A DNA stretch of 11,148 nucleotides from Anaerolineae bacterium (GCA_030598885.1 JAUVOZ010000051.1:1-11148); one strand, 5' to 3'; positions 1 to 6,724 are shown, counted from the first letter of the stretch. Translations and numbers: made by a program. The notes: generated from the letters alone by a model not told the origin.

Positions 1-122
1 ACATCCATGCATATTTCAGCCACTGATTTTGCCCCAAAAGGCCGGTAGCCGGCATACGCCGTGGGCAGGGGTGCCACCGGAAGTTGGCATGCACTAAGAA
101 GCAGTAACCCAAGCGACCACAT
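1..122 (-). CDS. Putative lipoprotein, 5' part only (runs off left edge)
   Basis: A frame opens at ATG 122 and stays open for 40 codons to the window edge. The first residues, MWSLGLLLLSACQ, are a short hydrophobic stretch ending in a lipobox-like L-S-A-C at residues 9-12, so a lipid-anchored exported protein is plausible. The n-region has no Lys or Arg, which is unusual, and there is no strong ribosome binding site. The start lies 12 bases after the stop of the C_GCAxxG_C_C gene and is in the same frame, so translation could be coupled. The rest of the protein lies outside the window and no family can be named. It could also be a chance open frame. Confidence 0.4.
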   Translation of the reverse strand, partial: MWSLGLLLLSACQLPVAPLPTAYAGYRPFGAKSVAEICMD

Positions 123-134
123 TACCGTCGTATC

Positions 135-563
135 TCATACCTCAGTGAGGGTATCCAAGAGCACGTGCACCGCACGTTCGACCAGCACCGAGCAAGGGGT
201 TGACCCCTCAGAACCATAACCACTCTCCCGGAGGATACCGCAATTAGTCGAGCCAAGCTCCTGCGCAAAACGCTCTCGATAGAGGGCTGCCAGTTCCATA
301 CACAAGCTGTTATCCTCGTCTGGCTTGATGCGACCGTACAGGGCACCGATAAGCAACACACCACCGCTCAACGCGCCACATAGTTCCTGGTAGGTCCTGC
401 CCACACCGCCGCCTAAACCGGTAGCGATACGAAGGAACCGATCATCGACTTGGCCCAACAAATGCTCGCCAACGGCGAGCACAACCGCCTCCGATCAATG
501 ATAGCCTTGGGTAACAAGATATCCCGCTCTGTGCGGTACCTGAACGCAATCAAGATTATGCAT
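135..563 (-). CDS. C_GCAxxG_C_C family redox protein, predicted selenoprotein (Sec23)
   Basis: This is a small putative redox protein of the C_GCAxxG_C_C family (usual length about 140 residues, four conserved Cys). Read from ATG 563 with TGA 497-495 as selenocysteine, it has 142 residues. The start is MHNLDCVQVPHRAGYLVTQG, and Sec23 sits in G-Y-H-Sec-S-E-A-V-V-L-A, which matches the family's G-Y-N-C-A-x-A-V-L-L-A. Further marks are GLGGGVGRT, CGALSG (Cys62), NCGIL (Cys108) and TPC (Cys124). AAGGGG lies 9 bases before the ATG, and the start overlaps the preceding small gene by 8 bases. The alternative is the 115-residue reading from GTG 482, which drops the first active-site residue and the N-terminal helix and has no family support. 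A Sec form of this family is known to me from other bacteria. A TGA mutation in a dead gene is less likely, given the intact frame on both sides and the hairpin after the TGA. Confidence 0.85.
462..482 (-). promoter_or_regulatory. Candidate bacterial SECIS hairpin
   Basis: Directly after the TGA and a 12-base spacer, the minus strand forms TGCTCGCC-GTT-GGCGAGCA: a perfect 8-bp stem (481-474 with 470-463), extended by a G·T pair (482 with 462), and a 3-base loop GTT at 473-471. The loop begins 22 bases after the TGA and its first base is G. That agrees with the general description of bacterial SECIS elements: hairpin inside the coding region, loop about 16-37 bases after UGA, G in the first two loop bases. 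Binding by SelB is inferred. Confidence 0.7.
495..497 (-). other. In-frame TGA predicted to encode selenocysteine
   Basis: The minus-strand triplet TGA falls at codon 23 of the frame opening at ATG 563. It occupies the first conserved Cys position of the C_GCAxxG_C_C family. The codons on both sides (QGYH before, SEAVVLAVG after) are in the same frame and both match the family, so no frameshift is needed. Confidence 0.8.
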
Positions 564-687
564 GAATGTGATCCCCTTCGAGTGCCCCGCCGAGCCGCTC
601 GAGAGCTACCTTCAGCGCATGATTAGCGACTCCCATACTAACCTCGCTACCATCCTCACGTTGTAGAAGCACTTTGGCCTGACACAT
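556..687 (-). CDS. Small 43-aa protein with CooT-like N terminus (MCQAKV)
   Basis: A 43-codon gene begins at ATG 687 (MCQAKVLLQREDGSEVSMGV...) and ends ...EGDHIHA. AAGGG lies 8 bases before the ATG. It starts 37 bases after the ATPase gene and overlaps the selenoprotein start by 8 bases, which suggests one coupled transcript. The opening Met-Cys-x-Ala-Lys-Val resembles CooT-family nickel-binding proteins, where Cys2 is a nickel ligand, and the upstream neighbour is CooC-like. The remainder does not obviously match CooT (usually about 60-70 residues), so it may be truncated, diverged or unrelated. The His/Asp tail could bind metal, but that is a guess. A longer in-frame start at 714 exists but lacks a ribosome binding site. 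Confidence 0.55.
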   Translation of the reverse strand: MCQAKVLLQREDGSEVSMGVANHALKVALERLGGALEGDHIHA

Positions 688-724
688 GCTATGTTCCCTT
701 TCCTTTATCGTCATTTTAGACGTG

Positions 725-1624
725 CTACGAGCTCCCTTTTTCGGCGGCCTCCATCGCGTTGATAATGTCTTCTACATCCTTCCTCGTCTCAGTACCTTCC
801 AGAGGTGTCCCTCTAAGCCAGGTGATGATTATTCCCGGATCCTCGCGAATAGTTCCAATGGGCTTGATCCCGCCCTGTTGTAATTTAGCCCATAAATAAC
901 TTTCCATATCCTCATCTCTGATCCTGTTCAAGATAACCAGGATACCCTTGATCTTTGATTCCCTGAAAATCCTCTGCGCCAGCTCAACCATCTCAGGACT
1001 TCCAAGATGGTTCGTGGCGGGAGGACTTCCAGCCTTGATCTGATCTACCATCTTTCTCATATGAATCGCCATTTGAACCGCGGCGTTTGTGGGGTCTACG
1101 ACAACAATAACCCAATCCAGGCTGGTTATGGCTCCCCTGGCAGAGTCCTCAAAACCCGCCTTAAAATCCACTAAAGTTATGGGGGGAGTTCCCTCAGTGT
1201 GTACTTTAAAATCCCTGGCAATCTTATTGATGGGGCCATCACAGCCTGCGCCAGGTCCCTTATCCCCCATCTTCCCCGCGGTCAGCAAGAAAATCCCCTC
1301 TTGATTTTGTGCATAATATCCGCCAGAAAGTTGATCTAGATCAACCTCAGCCCCAGGCAAGGGTGTAGGATCGTCCACCGGGCAAGTTACCGATCCTCCA
1401 CTGAAAATCATACCCCCGAAATAATCGATCAAAGATTCTGGGGGACTTTCTAACCCTAAGGCCTGATGAAGACCCACGTTGGTCGAATCAGCATCCAAAA
1501 TGAATACGTCATAACCCCGCCCTCGAAGCGCCCTGGCCAATAGGACCGTTGTGGTGCTCTTCCCACTGCCCCCCTTTCCTACTACTCCGATCCTCCTCCC
1601 AACCAACGCTTTATTATTGCCCAT
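725..1624 (-). CDS. MinD/CooC-like P-loop ATPase
   Basis: A 299-residue protein of the SIMIBI/MinD class, closest in layout to CooC-type maturation ATPases, which use ATP to drive nickel insertion into carbon monoxide dehydrogenase. The deviant Walker A is GKGGSGKST at residues 16-24, with signature Lys17. The A' region is VFILDADSTN at 40-49, and the Walker B-like stretch is TLVDFKAG near 150. GAGCDGPINKIARDF at 125-139 occupies the place where CooC has its nickel-binding Cys-x-Cys; here only Cys128 is present and the second Cys is Gly130. GGAAGG precedes ATG 1624. It is followed within 37 bases by the CooT-like gene, which favours a metal-handling role. An uncharacterised MinD-type regulator is the alternative. 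The fold is certain, the substrate is not. Confidence 0.85.
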   Translation of the reverse strand: MGNNKALVGRRIGVVGKGGSGKSTTTVLLARALRGRGYDVFILDADSTNVGLHQALGLESPPESLIDYFGGMIFSGGSVTCPVDDPTPLPGAEVDLDQLSGGYYAQNQEGIFLLTAGKMGDKGPGAGCDGPINKIARDFKVHTEGTPPITLVDFKAGFEDSARGAITSLDWVIVVVDPTNAAVQMAIHMRKMVDQIKAGSPPATNHLGSPEMVELAQRIFRESKIKGILVILNRIRDEDMESYLWAKLQQGGIKPIGTIREDPGIIITWLRGTPLEGTETRKDVEDIINAMEAAEKGSS

Positions 1625-1702
1625 GGCTCTCTTACCTTCCTCTCTTCTCGTGGTTGATCTACAGCTTAAGCATCACAATGGGCGAAAGTTGTGTGCTCAT
1701 TT

Positions 1703-2689
1703 CTAGTGGCAGCGCCTAGGAGCCGTTCTCTGACTACGAGTTTCATCAGGATAGTGTCCGGGCGCAGCAGTCCAGAAGCGCATCCCATAGCGCTCTATGA
1801 CCTGAACTTTTCCACTGGCTTCCAGGTCGGTCAGTGCCTGGTTCACCTCCCCTGATGCCCACTGAGCTAACGTCCGCTTCAGCTCCTCTTCGCTCATTGG
1901 GTGTCGGGTGATGATCCCTATAATCGCATCGACTACATCCTCATAGCCGCTGACATCAAAGCTACCCTCAGTCGGACTGACCACCTTGGCAACATCGCCA
2001 AATAACGACTGGGCTCGCATCAAAGCCTCCTCGTCGGGAGGCCGAACCCAGGTTTCAGCAGGTGGACGTGTGGGTAGGCTGATGTGCACCTGGTCTGGCT
2101 GGATGTGCCGTAACACGGATGCCAGGTCACGCAGCGCCTGATTAGTGTCGTTCAATCCACCCACAAGCATCACTTCGGGCCAGAGTCTCCCTTGGTACTC
2201 ACCCCGAAATGCAATCAGACCCTCTACCAAGCGCTCGAAGGTGATGTCGGGGTGCGGTCGGTTGATTTTACGGTATAAGTCAGGCGTGCCAGCGTCCAAG
2301 CTGGGCATCACTGCATCTGCTGCGCTCAATGCCGTTCGGACCTCCGGCAGGTACAGAAGTGCGCCATTGGTAATAACCGCCACCGGTAGATCGGTGATCG
2401 CCTTCACCTGTCGGATCAGCCAGCTAATGCTGGCGTGTAATGTCGGCTCGCCCGACCCAACAAATGTCACCCAATCGATTTCACCCGATTCACGTGTAGC
2501 TAAAGCTTCTTCTGCCTGATCCAGGATCTCCTGCGGCGGGAAGTAATCGACTCTCTCGTTGACCAACGGTACCGTGCGGCCGAGTTGGCAATAGACGCAA
2601 TTCCAGTTACAGGTCTTAAGCGGGATCAGATCTATCCCCAGCGACTGTCCTAAACGCCGTGACGGTACTGGACCATAGACGTACTTCAT
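1703..2689 (-). CDS. Radical SAM protein, COG0731 type, with C-terminal winged-helix-like region
   Basis: A 328-residue radical SAM protein. The [4Fe-4S]/SAM motif is C27-NWN-C31-VY-C34, preceded by MKYVYGPVPSRRLG, the typical opening of this family. GSGEPT at 78-83 is the glycine-rich SAM contact. The last part, about residues 250-310 (HPMSEEELKRTLAQWASGEVNQALTDLEASG...), looks like a winged-helix DNA- or RNA-binding-like module. Databases often name the group after the tRNA wyosine enzyme TYW1, but wyosine synthesis is not expected in bacteria and the true substrate of these bacterial members is unknown to me. AAGGA lies about 8 bases before ATG 2689. The gene sits between yggS (88 bases) and the CooC-like ATPase (78 bases), all on the same strand, so co-transcription is likely. 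Confidence 0.9.
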   Translation of the reverse strand: MKYVYGPVPSRRLGQSLGIDLIPLKTCNWNCVYCQLGRTVPLVNERVDYFPPQEILDQAEEALATRESGEIDWVTFVGSGEPTLHASISWLIRQVKAITDLPVAVITNGALLYLPEVRTALSAADAVMPSLDAGTPDLYRKINRPHPDITFERLVEGLIAFRGEYQGRLWPEVMLVGGLNDTNQALRDLASVLRHIQPDQVHISLPTRPPAETWVRPPDEEALMRAQSLFGDVAKVVSPTEGSFDVSGYEDVVDAIIGIITRHPMSEEELKRTLAQWASGEVNQALTDLEASGKVQVIERYGMRFWTAAPGHYPDETRSQRTAPRRCH

Positions 2690-2777
2690 CGATCCGTTCC
2701 TTACTGTAAGTAATAGTGTTCGAGCAGAGATCTACACGGTACTCGATGTGGGCGATCCCTTATATATCGCCATGTCT

Positions 2778-3440
2778 TTATCCGAATATTTTGGTGCCAA
2801 TGCGCACGATGTTGGCGCCTTCCTCGATCGCCACCTGATAGCTGTTTGTCATGCCCATTGATAGATAGCGCATGGTCACATTCGCCAGGTTCATTGAAAG
2901 AATACGTTCGAAAGTCTCCCGTGTCTGCTGGAAATAGGGTCGTGCGTCTTCTGGATCACCGAAGCGCGGTCCCATAGTCATCAACCCCATGACCCGAACG
3001 TGCTCCATATCGGCGATGGCTGCCACCAGATCGTCGACTTCTTCAGGAAACACACCTGTCTTACTCGGCTCGCGACCGCTGTTGATCTCTACCAAAACCG
3101 ACATTGTCACCCCAAGAAGCATGCAGTGACGTTCGATTGCTTGCGCCAATCTCAGTGAATCCACGGTCTCGATCATGTCAAACACGCGCGCGGCTAGCTT
3201 GGCTTTATTGCGTTGGAGGTGTCCGATCATGTGCCAGGTAGCTCTATCACCCAGCACCTGGATTATCGGCTGCGCCTCCTGCACGTAGTTGTGTCCGACA
3301 TGGGTAACGCCAGCTTGGAGAGCAGCTTCAACTTCCTCCACCGTGCGCCCTTTGGCGGCCGCTACTAAGGTCACACCAGGCGGGATGGTTTCTAGGATTC
3401 GTTTGACCGCCTCAGCGATCTCAGCGGATTTCGGTTCCAT
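2778..3440 (-). CDS. yggS: YggS/PLPBP family pyridoxal-phosphate homeostasis protein
   Basis: A 220-residue TIM-barrel PLP-binding protein with no known catalytic reaction; family members influence vitamin B6 and amino-acid pools in the cytoplasm. The PLP lysine is Lys30 in VAAAKGRTVEEVEAAL (often written AVSK in other members). HNYVQEA, WHMIGHLQRNKAK, INSGREPSKTGV and the C-terminal LSMGMTNSYQVAIEEGANIV with RIGTKIFG are all family signatures. Length is normal. The start is secure: GGGAGGAATT lies directly before ATG 3440. It begins 10 bases after the radical SAM gene amrS, so the two share a transcript. The usual Gly-Glu-Asn before YVQE is Gly-His-Asn here, a mild variation. Confidence 0.95.
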   Translation of the reverse strand: MEPKSAEIAEAVKRILETIPPGVTLVAAAKGRTVEEVEAALQAGVTHVGHNYVQEAQPIIQVLGDRATWHMIGHLQRNKAKLAARVFDMIETVDSLRLAQAIERHCMLLGVTMSVLVEINSGREPSKTGVFPEEVDDLVAAIADMEHVRVMGLMTMGPRFGDPEDARPYFQQTRETFERILSMNLANVTMRYLSMGMTNSYQVAIEEGANIVRIGTKIFG

Positions 3441-3450
3441 AATTCCTCCC

Positions 3451-4476
3451 CTAGTCTCCGGTCATTCCTACCCCAGCCACTGTCGTTCCGCAATCTACGC
3501 AACAACCATCCTGGATTCCCTCTATGCTCACCGCGTATCCATAACGGCGGATCAAAGCCCGTCCACAAGTTGAGCAGGCTGTATCATTGCTACCCGGTTC
3601 AAGCACATTGCCAACGTAGATGTGTCGCAATCCTTCCTCCAGCCCAATCTCACGTGCCCGCCGCAAGGTTTTTACCGGAGTAGGTGGCCTGTCGGTCATT
3701 TGGTAGGTTGGGAAGAAACGACTGATGTGCCAGGGCGTATCTGACCCCAATTCCTGAACCACGAAAGTCGCGACATCCCTCAGCTCACCTGGGTCGTCGT
3801 TCAATCCAGGGATGACGAGTGTGGTCACTTCAAGCCATATTCCCAGTTGCTTCATTTTCACTAAGCTATCCAGCACCGGCTGCAATCGAGCACCGACATA
3901 CCTCTGATAGGTCTTCTCACGAAAGGCTTTCAAGTCCACATTGGCTGCGTCCAGGTACAATCGTAAGACGGAAAGCATATCCTCGCTCATATACCCATTG
4001 GTGACGTAAACATTCGCCAACCCGGTAGCTTGCGCCAATCGAGCAATGTCATAAGCGTATTCAAAAAAGATTGTCGGTTCAGTGTAGGTGTAGGCAATAC
4101 TCCGACTGCCGGCGTATTGAGCAGCCGCGACGATTTGCTCCGGAGTCACCTCTCGGTCGACGGCTAGGCGTTGACCTTGTTCTATTTGGGAAATTTGCCA
4201 ATTCTGGCACCACCGGCAGCGGAAGTTACATCCCAGGGTAGCGATGGAGTAGGCTGTAGTTCCCGGGTAAAAATGATAGAGGGGCTTCTTCTCTATCGGG
4301 TCGATATGCTGGCTGATGATCTGACCGTAGGATAAGGTGTAAAGACTTCCACCGACATTCTTTCGTACCCGACAAACACCTTCCTTGCCTTCTGATATCC
4401 AGCAATGATGACCGCAAAGATGGCATCGCACCCTACCATCCGGGTATGCCTCATAGAGCCAGGCTTCATGGCGCAT
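3451..4476 (-). CDS. amrS: AmmeMemoRadiSam system radical SAM enzyme
   Basis: A radical SAM enzyme of the AmrS family (older label: PFL-activating-enzyme-like), 341 residues from ATG 4476. In order: an N-terminal cysteine cluster (Cys18, 21, 25, 35 in RCHLCGHHCWISEGKEGVCR); the SAM motif C83-NFR-C87-RW-C90; AYTYTEPTIFFEY; NVDLKAF; and a C-terminal zinc-ribbon-like pair, CSTCGR and CCVDCG, ending in AGVG. I chose 4476 because homologues start at M-R-x-E-A-x-Y and AGAGGG lies 10 bases upstream. The frame is open back to GTG 4560, adding 28 Ser/Pro-rich residues. The usual partners AMMECR1 and Memo are not in the window. Substrate unknown. Confidence 0.9.
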   Translation of the reverse strand: MRHEAWLYEAYPDGRVRCHLCGHHCWISEGKEGVCRVRKNVGGSLYTLSYGQIISQHIDPIEKKPLYHFYPGTTAYSIATLGCNFRCRWCQNWQISQIEQGQRLAVDREVTPEQIVAAAQYAGSRSIAYTYTEPTIFFEYAYDIARLAQATGLANVYVTNGYMSEDMLSVLRLYLDAANVDLKAFREKTYQRYVGARLQPVLDSLVKMKQLGIWLEVTTLVIPGLNDDPGELRDVATFVVQELGSDTPWHISRFFPTYQMTDRPPTPVKTLRRAREIGLEEGLRHIYVGNVLEPGSNDTACSTCGRALIRRYGYAVSIEGIQDGCCVDCGTTVAGVGMTGD

Positions 4477-4708
4477 GCCTGGCGTTCCCTCTGGTGATGA
4501 CGAACGGCGCTGATCATCTTTCGCTGATAACTCCTCAACGCCTTTCATCATCGGCCCCACTCGGCTCTATGATCCACCTCAACCAAGCTTACCAGTATTT
4601 TTATCGAAGGGATTATCAACTTTTCCCACTCCTTGCGAAACACCACCGAAGGGCAAGAATGTTGACCTAATCTTTCAGTAATGTCAGGACAGATCATCAA
4701 GACAGGTA

Positions 4709-4735
4709 ATTATTACTAAGGTTAGCGAATGTCAA
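4709..4735 (-). promoter_or_regulatory. Possible sigma70-type promoter before amrS
   Basis: Minus-strand TTGACA (4735-4730), 15 bases, then AATAAT (4714-4709). The spacing is short for sigma70 (17 preferred), but the -35 is perfect and the -10 has 5 of 6 consensus bases. It lies in the 203-287-base gap between hypE and amrS and would drive amrS, yggS and perhaps the genes to the left edge. Nothing else was recognised in this gap. Prediction from sequence only. Confidence 0.35.
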
Positions 4736-4763
4736 CCTGCTATAGCCCGCGGTTTCACACTCC

Positions 4764-5840
4764 TCAGCAGATACGTGGCAGCATCTCCCCCGAAAGGATA
4801 TCGACCACTCGCGTGCCGCCGATAGCAGTCCGCATCAAGACCCGACCAGGAGGAGATTCCTCGACCACGCCGATTCGGCACGCTTCCTCTCCATAAGGCG
4901 TCAACCGCATAGCCTCAAGCACCTCTTCCGCCTCCTCGGCTGACACCATGGCAACCAATTTACCTTCGTTGGCTACGTAAAGGGGATCGAATCCCAACAT
5001 TTCGCAGGCAGCAGCAACAGCCGGACGGACTGGGATACTAGTTTCATCCAATCGGATGGCCACTTCGCTCTGGCAGGCGATCTCGTTGAGTGATGTCGCC
5101 AACCCGCCGCGAGTTGGATCGCGCATGACATGTATCGCTCGGCTAACCTCAAACATTTTCTCTACTAGAACGTTAAGCGGTGCAAGGTCGGACTCAACCG
5201 TAGTCTCAAAAGCCAACTCACCCCGCGCGGCAAGTACCGCGATGCCATGATCTCCGATCGGTCCCGATAGTAGCACGACATCGCCCGGACGCGCATTGGT
5301 TCCACTAACCTCGCGTCCCTCCGGCACCCAACCGATCCCCGTCGTGTTGACGAATAACCGGTCGACTTTTTCCCGCTCGGCGACTTTAGTGTCCCCGGCG
5401 ACGATGATCACCCCAGCCTCCTCGGCGGCAATCTTCATTGACCCGGCCACACGCTCCAGGATCTCCAGAGGAAGGCCCTCCTCCAAGATGAAACCCGCCG
5501 TCAACCAAAGAGGGTGGGCGCCGACCATCGCCAGATCGTTGACTGTACCGCAGATCGCCAGACGGCCAATATCTCCACCAGGGAAGAACAGTGGTGAGAC
5601 GATGTGCGAATCGGTGCTCAAGGCAAGCCTTCCCCGTTCTGGCATCGTTACTACAGCTGCGTCGTCGCCACGCAACAGGATCGGGTTTTCAAAGGGAGGG
5701 TAAAAGAAGTTGGTTATCAGATCCTGGGTCATCCTGCCCCCACTGCCATGTCCTAAGACCACTTGTTCGTCGCGGGTCAACGGCCGAGGACAAACCGGCC
5801 CCTGCATGCTGACTTCTTCCCTCGCATCATCCATCGTCAT
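4764..5840 (-). CDS. hypE: Hydrogenase maturation protein HypE
   Basis: Carbamoyl dehydratase HypE, 358 residues. It takes a carbamoyl group from HypF on its C-terminal cysteine and dehydrates it with ATP to a thiocyanate, the cyanide source for [NiFe] hydrogenase. Family signs: GHGSGGRMTQDLI (30-42), LRGDDAAVV, GTVNDLAMVGA, VIIVAGDTKVAE, RDPTRGGLATSLNEIA, and the diagnostic C-terminal PRIC ending in Cys358. These features separate it from the related selenide dikinase SelD. Start uncertain by two codons: the third codon (ATG 5834) has GAAGG at good spacing. It is separated from hypD by about 1 kb of RAYT and repeat DNA, where hyp genes are usually packed closely. Confidence 0.97.
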   Translation of the reverse strand: MTMDDAREEVSMQGPVCPRPLTRDEQVVLGHGSGGRMTQDLITNFFYPPFENPILLRGDDAAVVTMPERGRLALSTDSHIVSPLFFPGGDIGRLAICGTVNDLAMVGAHPLWLTAGFILEEGLPLEILERVAGSMKIAAEEAGVIIVAGDTKVAEREKVDRLFVNTTGIGWVPEGREVSGTNARPGDVVLLSGPIGDHGIAVLAARGELAFETTVESDLAPLNVLVEKMFEVSRAIHVMRDPTRGGLATSLNEIACQSEVAIRLDETSIPVRPAVAAACEMLGFDPLYVANEGKLVAMVSAEEAEEVLEAMRLTPYGEEACRIGVVEESPPGRVLMRTAIGGTRVVDILSGEMLPRIC

Positions 5841-5857
5841 ACCTTCATCCCTTTACA

Positions 5858-6071
5858 CAAGCAGAGCTTACGTACTCCAAATCATGTCTATCTTCACCTA
5901 TATCTTAACCCCACGCTTGCTCTACAACCTGGAACATCCAATCCGGATTGTTTGGAATCCAGTGGCTCTGCGTCCGGCACAAGAAGCGCTTGCGTACCCC
6001 CAATCATGTCTATCTTCACCTACATCTTAACCCACTCTTGCTCTACAACGTGGAATATCCATGCCAAATTG
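5858..6071. repeat. Degenerate tandem REP array, about 122-bp period
   Basis: Two linkers beginning AATCATGTCTATCTTCACCT (5880 and 6002) are very similar over about 70 bases and are 122 bases apart. Each follows a decayed version of the double-hairpin element: a half copy (CAAGCAGAGCTTACG, 5858-5872) and a mutated full copy (5951-6001, where the stems are broken). The array fills most of the gap between hypE and the RAYT gene. No gene is supported here; open frames on the plus strand are made of the repeat. Confidence 0.8.
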
Positions 6072-6125
6072 TTTGGAATCCAGAAGCTCTGCTTCTGGCG
6101 CAAGCAGAGCTTGCGCACTCTAAAT
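6072..6125. repeat. Intact REP double hairpin, copy 1
   Basis: A 54-bp unit from TTTGGAATCC to AAAT. It contains two adjacent perfect hairpins: CCAGAAGC-TCT-GCTTCTGG (8-bp stem) and CGCAAGC-AGA-GCTTGCG (7-bp stem). It differs from the copy at 6817-6870 at one position and has the same orientation. Confidence 0.9.
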
Positions 6126-6127
6126 TA

Positions 6128-6174
6128 AATCCGGAAAGTCTGCTTCCGGTGTACGCAGAGCTTGCGCACTCCAG
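6128..6174. repeat. Diverged REP copy at the 3' end of the RAYT gene
   Basis: It begins AATCCGGAAAGTCTGCTTCC and ends with the shared GCAGAGCTTGCGCACTCCAG. The first hairpin keeps a 6-bp stem (CCGGAA with TTCCGG); the second is imperfect. It ends 4 bases before the RAYT stop codon. Confidence 0.75.
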
Positions 6175-6178
6175 AGTT

Positions 6179-6724
6179 TCAATAGTCGTCTTTTACCCGC
6201 AGTTTATCAATCGGTTGCGCGAATACAATCCGACGAAAATCCAGCTCCGCGCGCCTGACAAACCACCGGTAGCTGCAATGAGGGTAATCTTCTGGTCGAT
6301 CTACTAACCCATGCTTCACTGCATTTGTGTGCACATAATGCAACCGAGCAATATACGACGTCTGGTTAGTAATGCACGTATCCCAATAGTTATACCAAAC
6401 CCGACGTCCAGGTGTGTTATCCAGTCGGTTAAGATATTTACTGCTGATTGAGTGTGCAGCCTGAATCAAGGACTTTAGACTAACTGCTTCCTCAGGCGCT
6501 CTTGCTACAAAATGATAATGGTTTGGTAGCACCGACCAGGCTTCCAACTCCCATCCCAGCAATTCCGCCCATTCTGCTAGTGTGCGGAAGAAGTGTGCTT
6601 TCTTCTTATTTGAGTCTAATAGATACTCTTTTCGCATCACTCCACCAGTAATCATGTAAATTGCATTTGGACAGAAAAGGTGCGGCGGATTATGCGGATA
6701 CACCTCATAGATTTCATCGTTCAT
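6179..6724 (-). CDS. REP-associated tyrosine transposase (RAYT, IS200/Y1 HUH family)
   Basis: A 181-residue single-strand DNA transposase of the Y1 HUH family (COG1943), the group that lives beside and is thought to mobilise REP hairpins. The metal-binding HUH motif is H69-Y-H71 in SVLPNHYHFVA. The likely catalytic tyrosine is Tyr129 in RLHYVHTNAVKHGLV, followed by PEDYPHCSYRWF, the family's usual tail. Start: ATG 6724 with GGGGTGA just upstream; a TTG at 6727 is also in frame. It is flanked by double-hairpin repeats on both sides, as expected for a REP-RAYT unit, and separates hypD from hypE on the same strand. The frame is intact and both motifs are present, so it may be active. The codons at the HUH and Tyr sites look normal. 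Confidence 0.9.
   Translation of the reverse strand: MNDEIYEVYPHNPPHLFCPNAIYMITGGVMRKEYLLDSNKKKAHFFRTLAEWAELLGWELEAWSVLPNHYHFVARAPEEAVSLKSLIQAAHSISSKYLNRLDNTPGRRVWYNYWDTCITNQTSYIARLHYVHTNAVKHGLVDRPEDYPHCSYRWFVRRAELDFRRIVFAQPIDKLRVKDDY

Noticed and set aside
135..137. The TGA ending the C_GCAxxG_C_C gene as a second Sec codon, joining it to the lipoprotein-like frame
   Set aside because: The frame does continue, but the family ends at this point, the continuation is a membrane-signal-like segment with its own ATG, and no SECIS hairpin follows.
135..482. 115-residue version of the C_GCAxxG_C_C protein starting at GTG 482
   Set aside because: It drops the first active-site residue and N-terminal helix; the longer frame through TGA matches the family and has a ribosome binding site.
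4740..4763. Terminator after hypE
   Set aside because: A short CCGCGG palindrome and CTGCT/AGCAG arms are present but there is no stable stem followed by a T-run.
5296..5703. Plus-strand frame of 135 codons antisense to hypE
   Set aside because: Shadow frame of a strongly supported gene; Ser/Pro/Thr-rich product with no recognisable domain.
4764..5840. HypE gene as selenide water dikinase SelD, given the predicted selenoprotein
   Set aside because: The C-terminal PRIC, the hyp gene neighbours and the absence of the SelD N-terminal Cys/Sec site identify HypE.
5763..6307. Plus-strand open frames across the repeat array
   Set aside because: They are built from REP units (recurring SLRT/ALLLAQ-type peptides) and have no family features.
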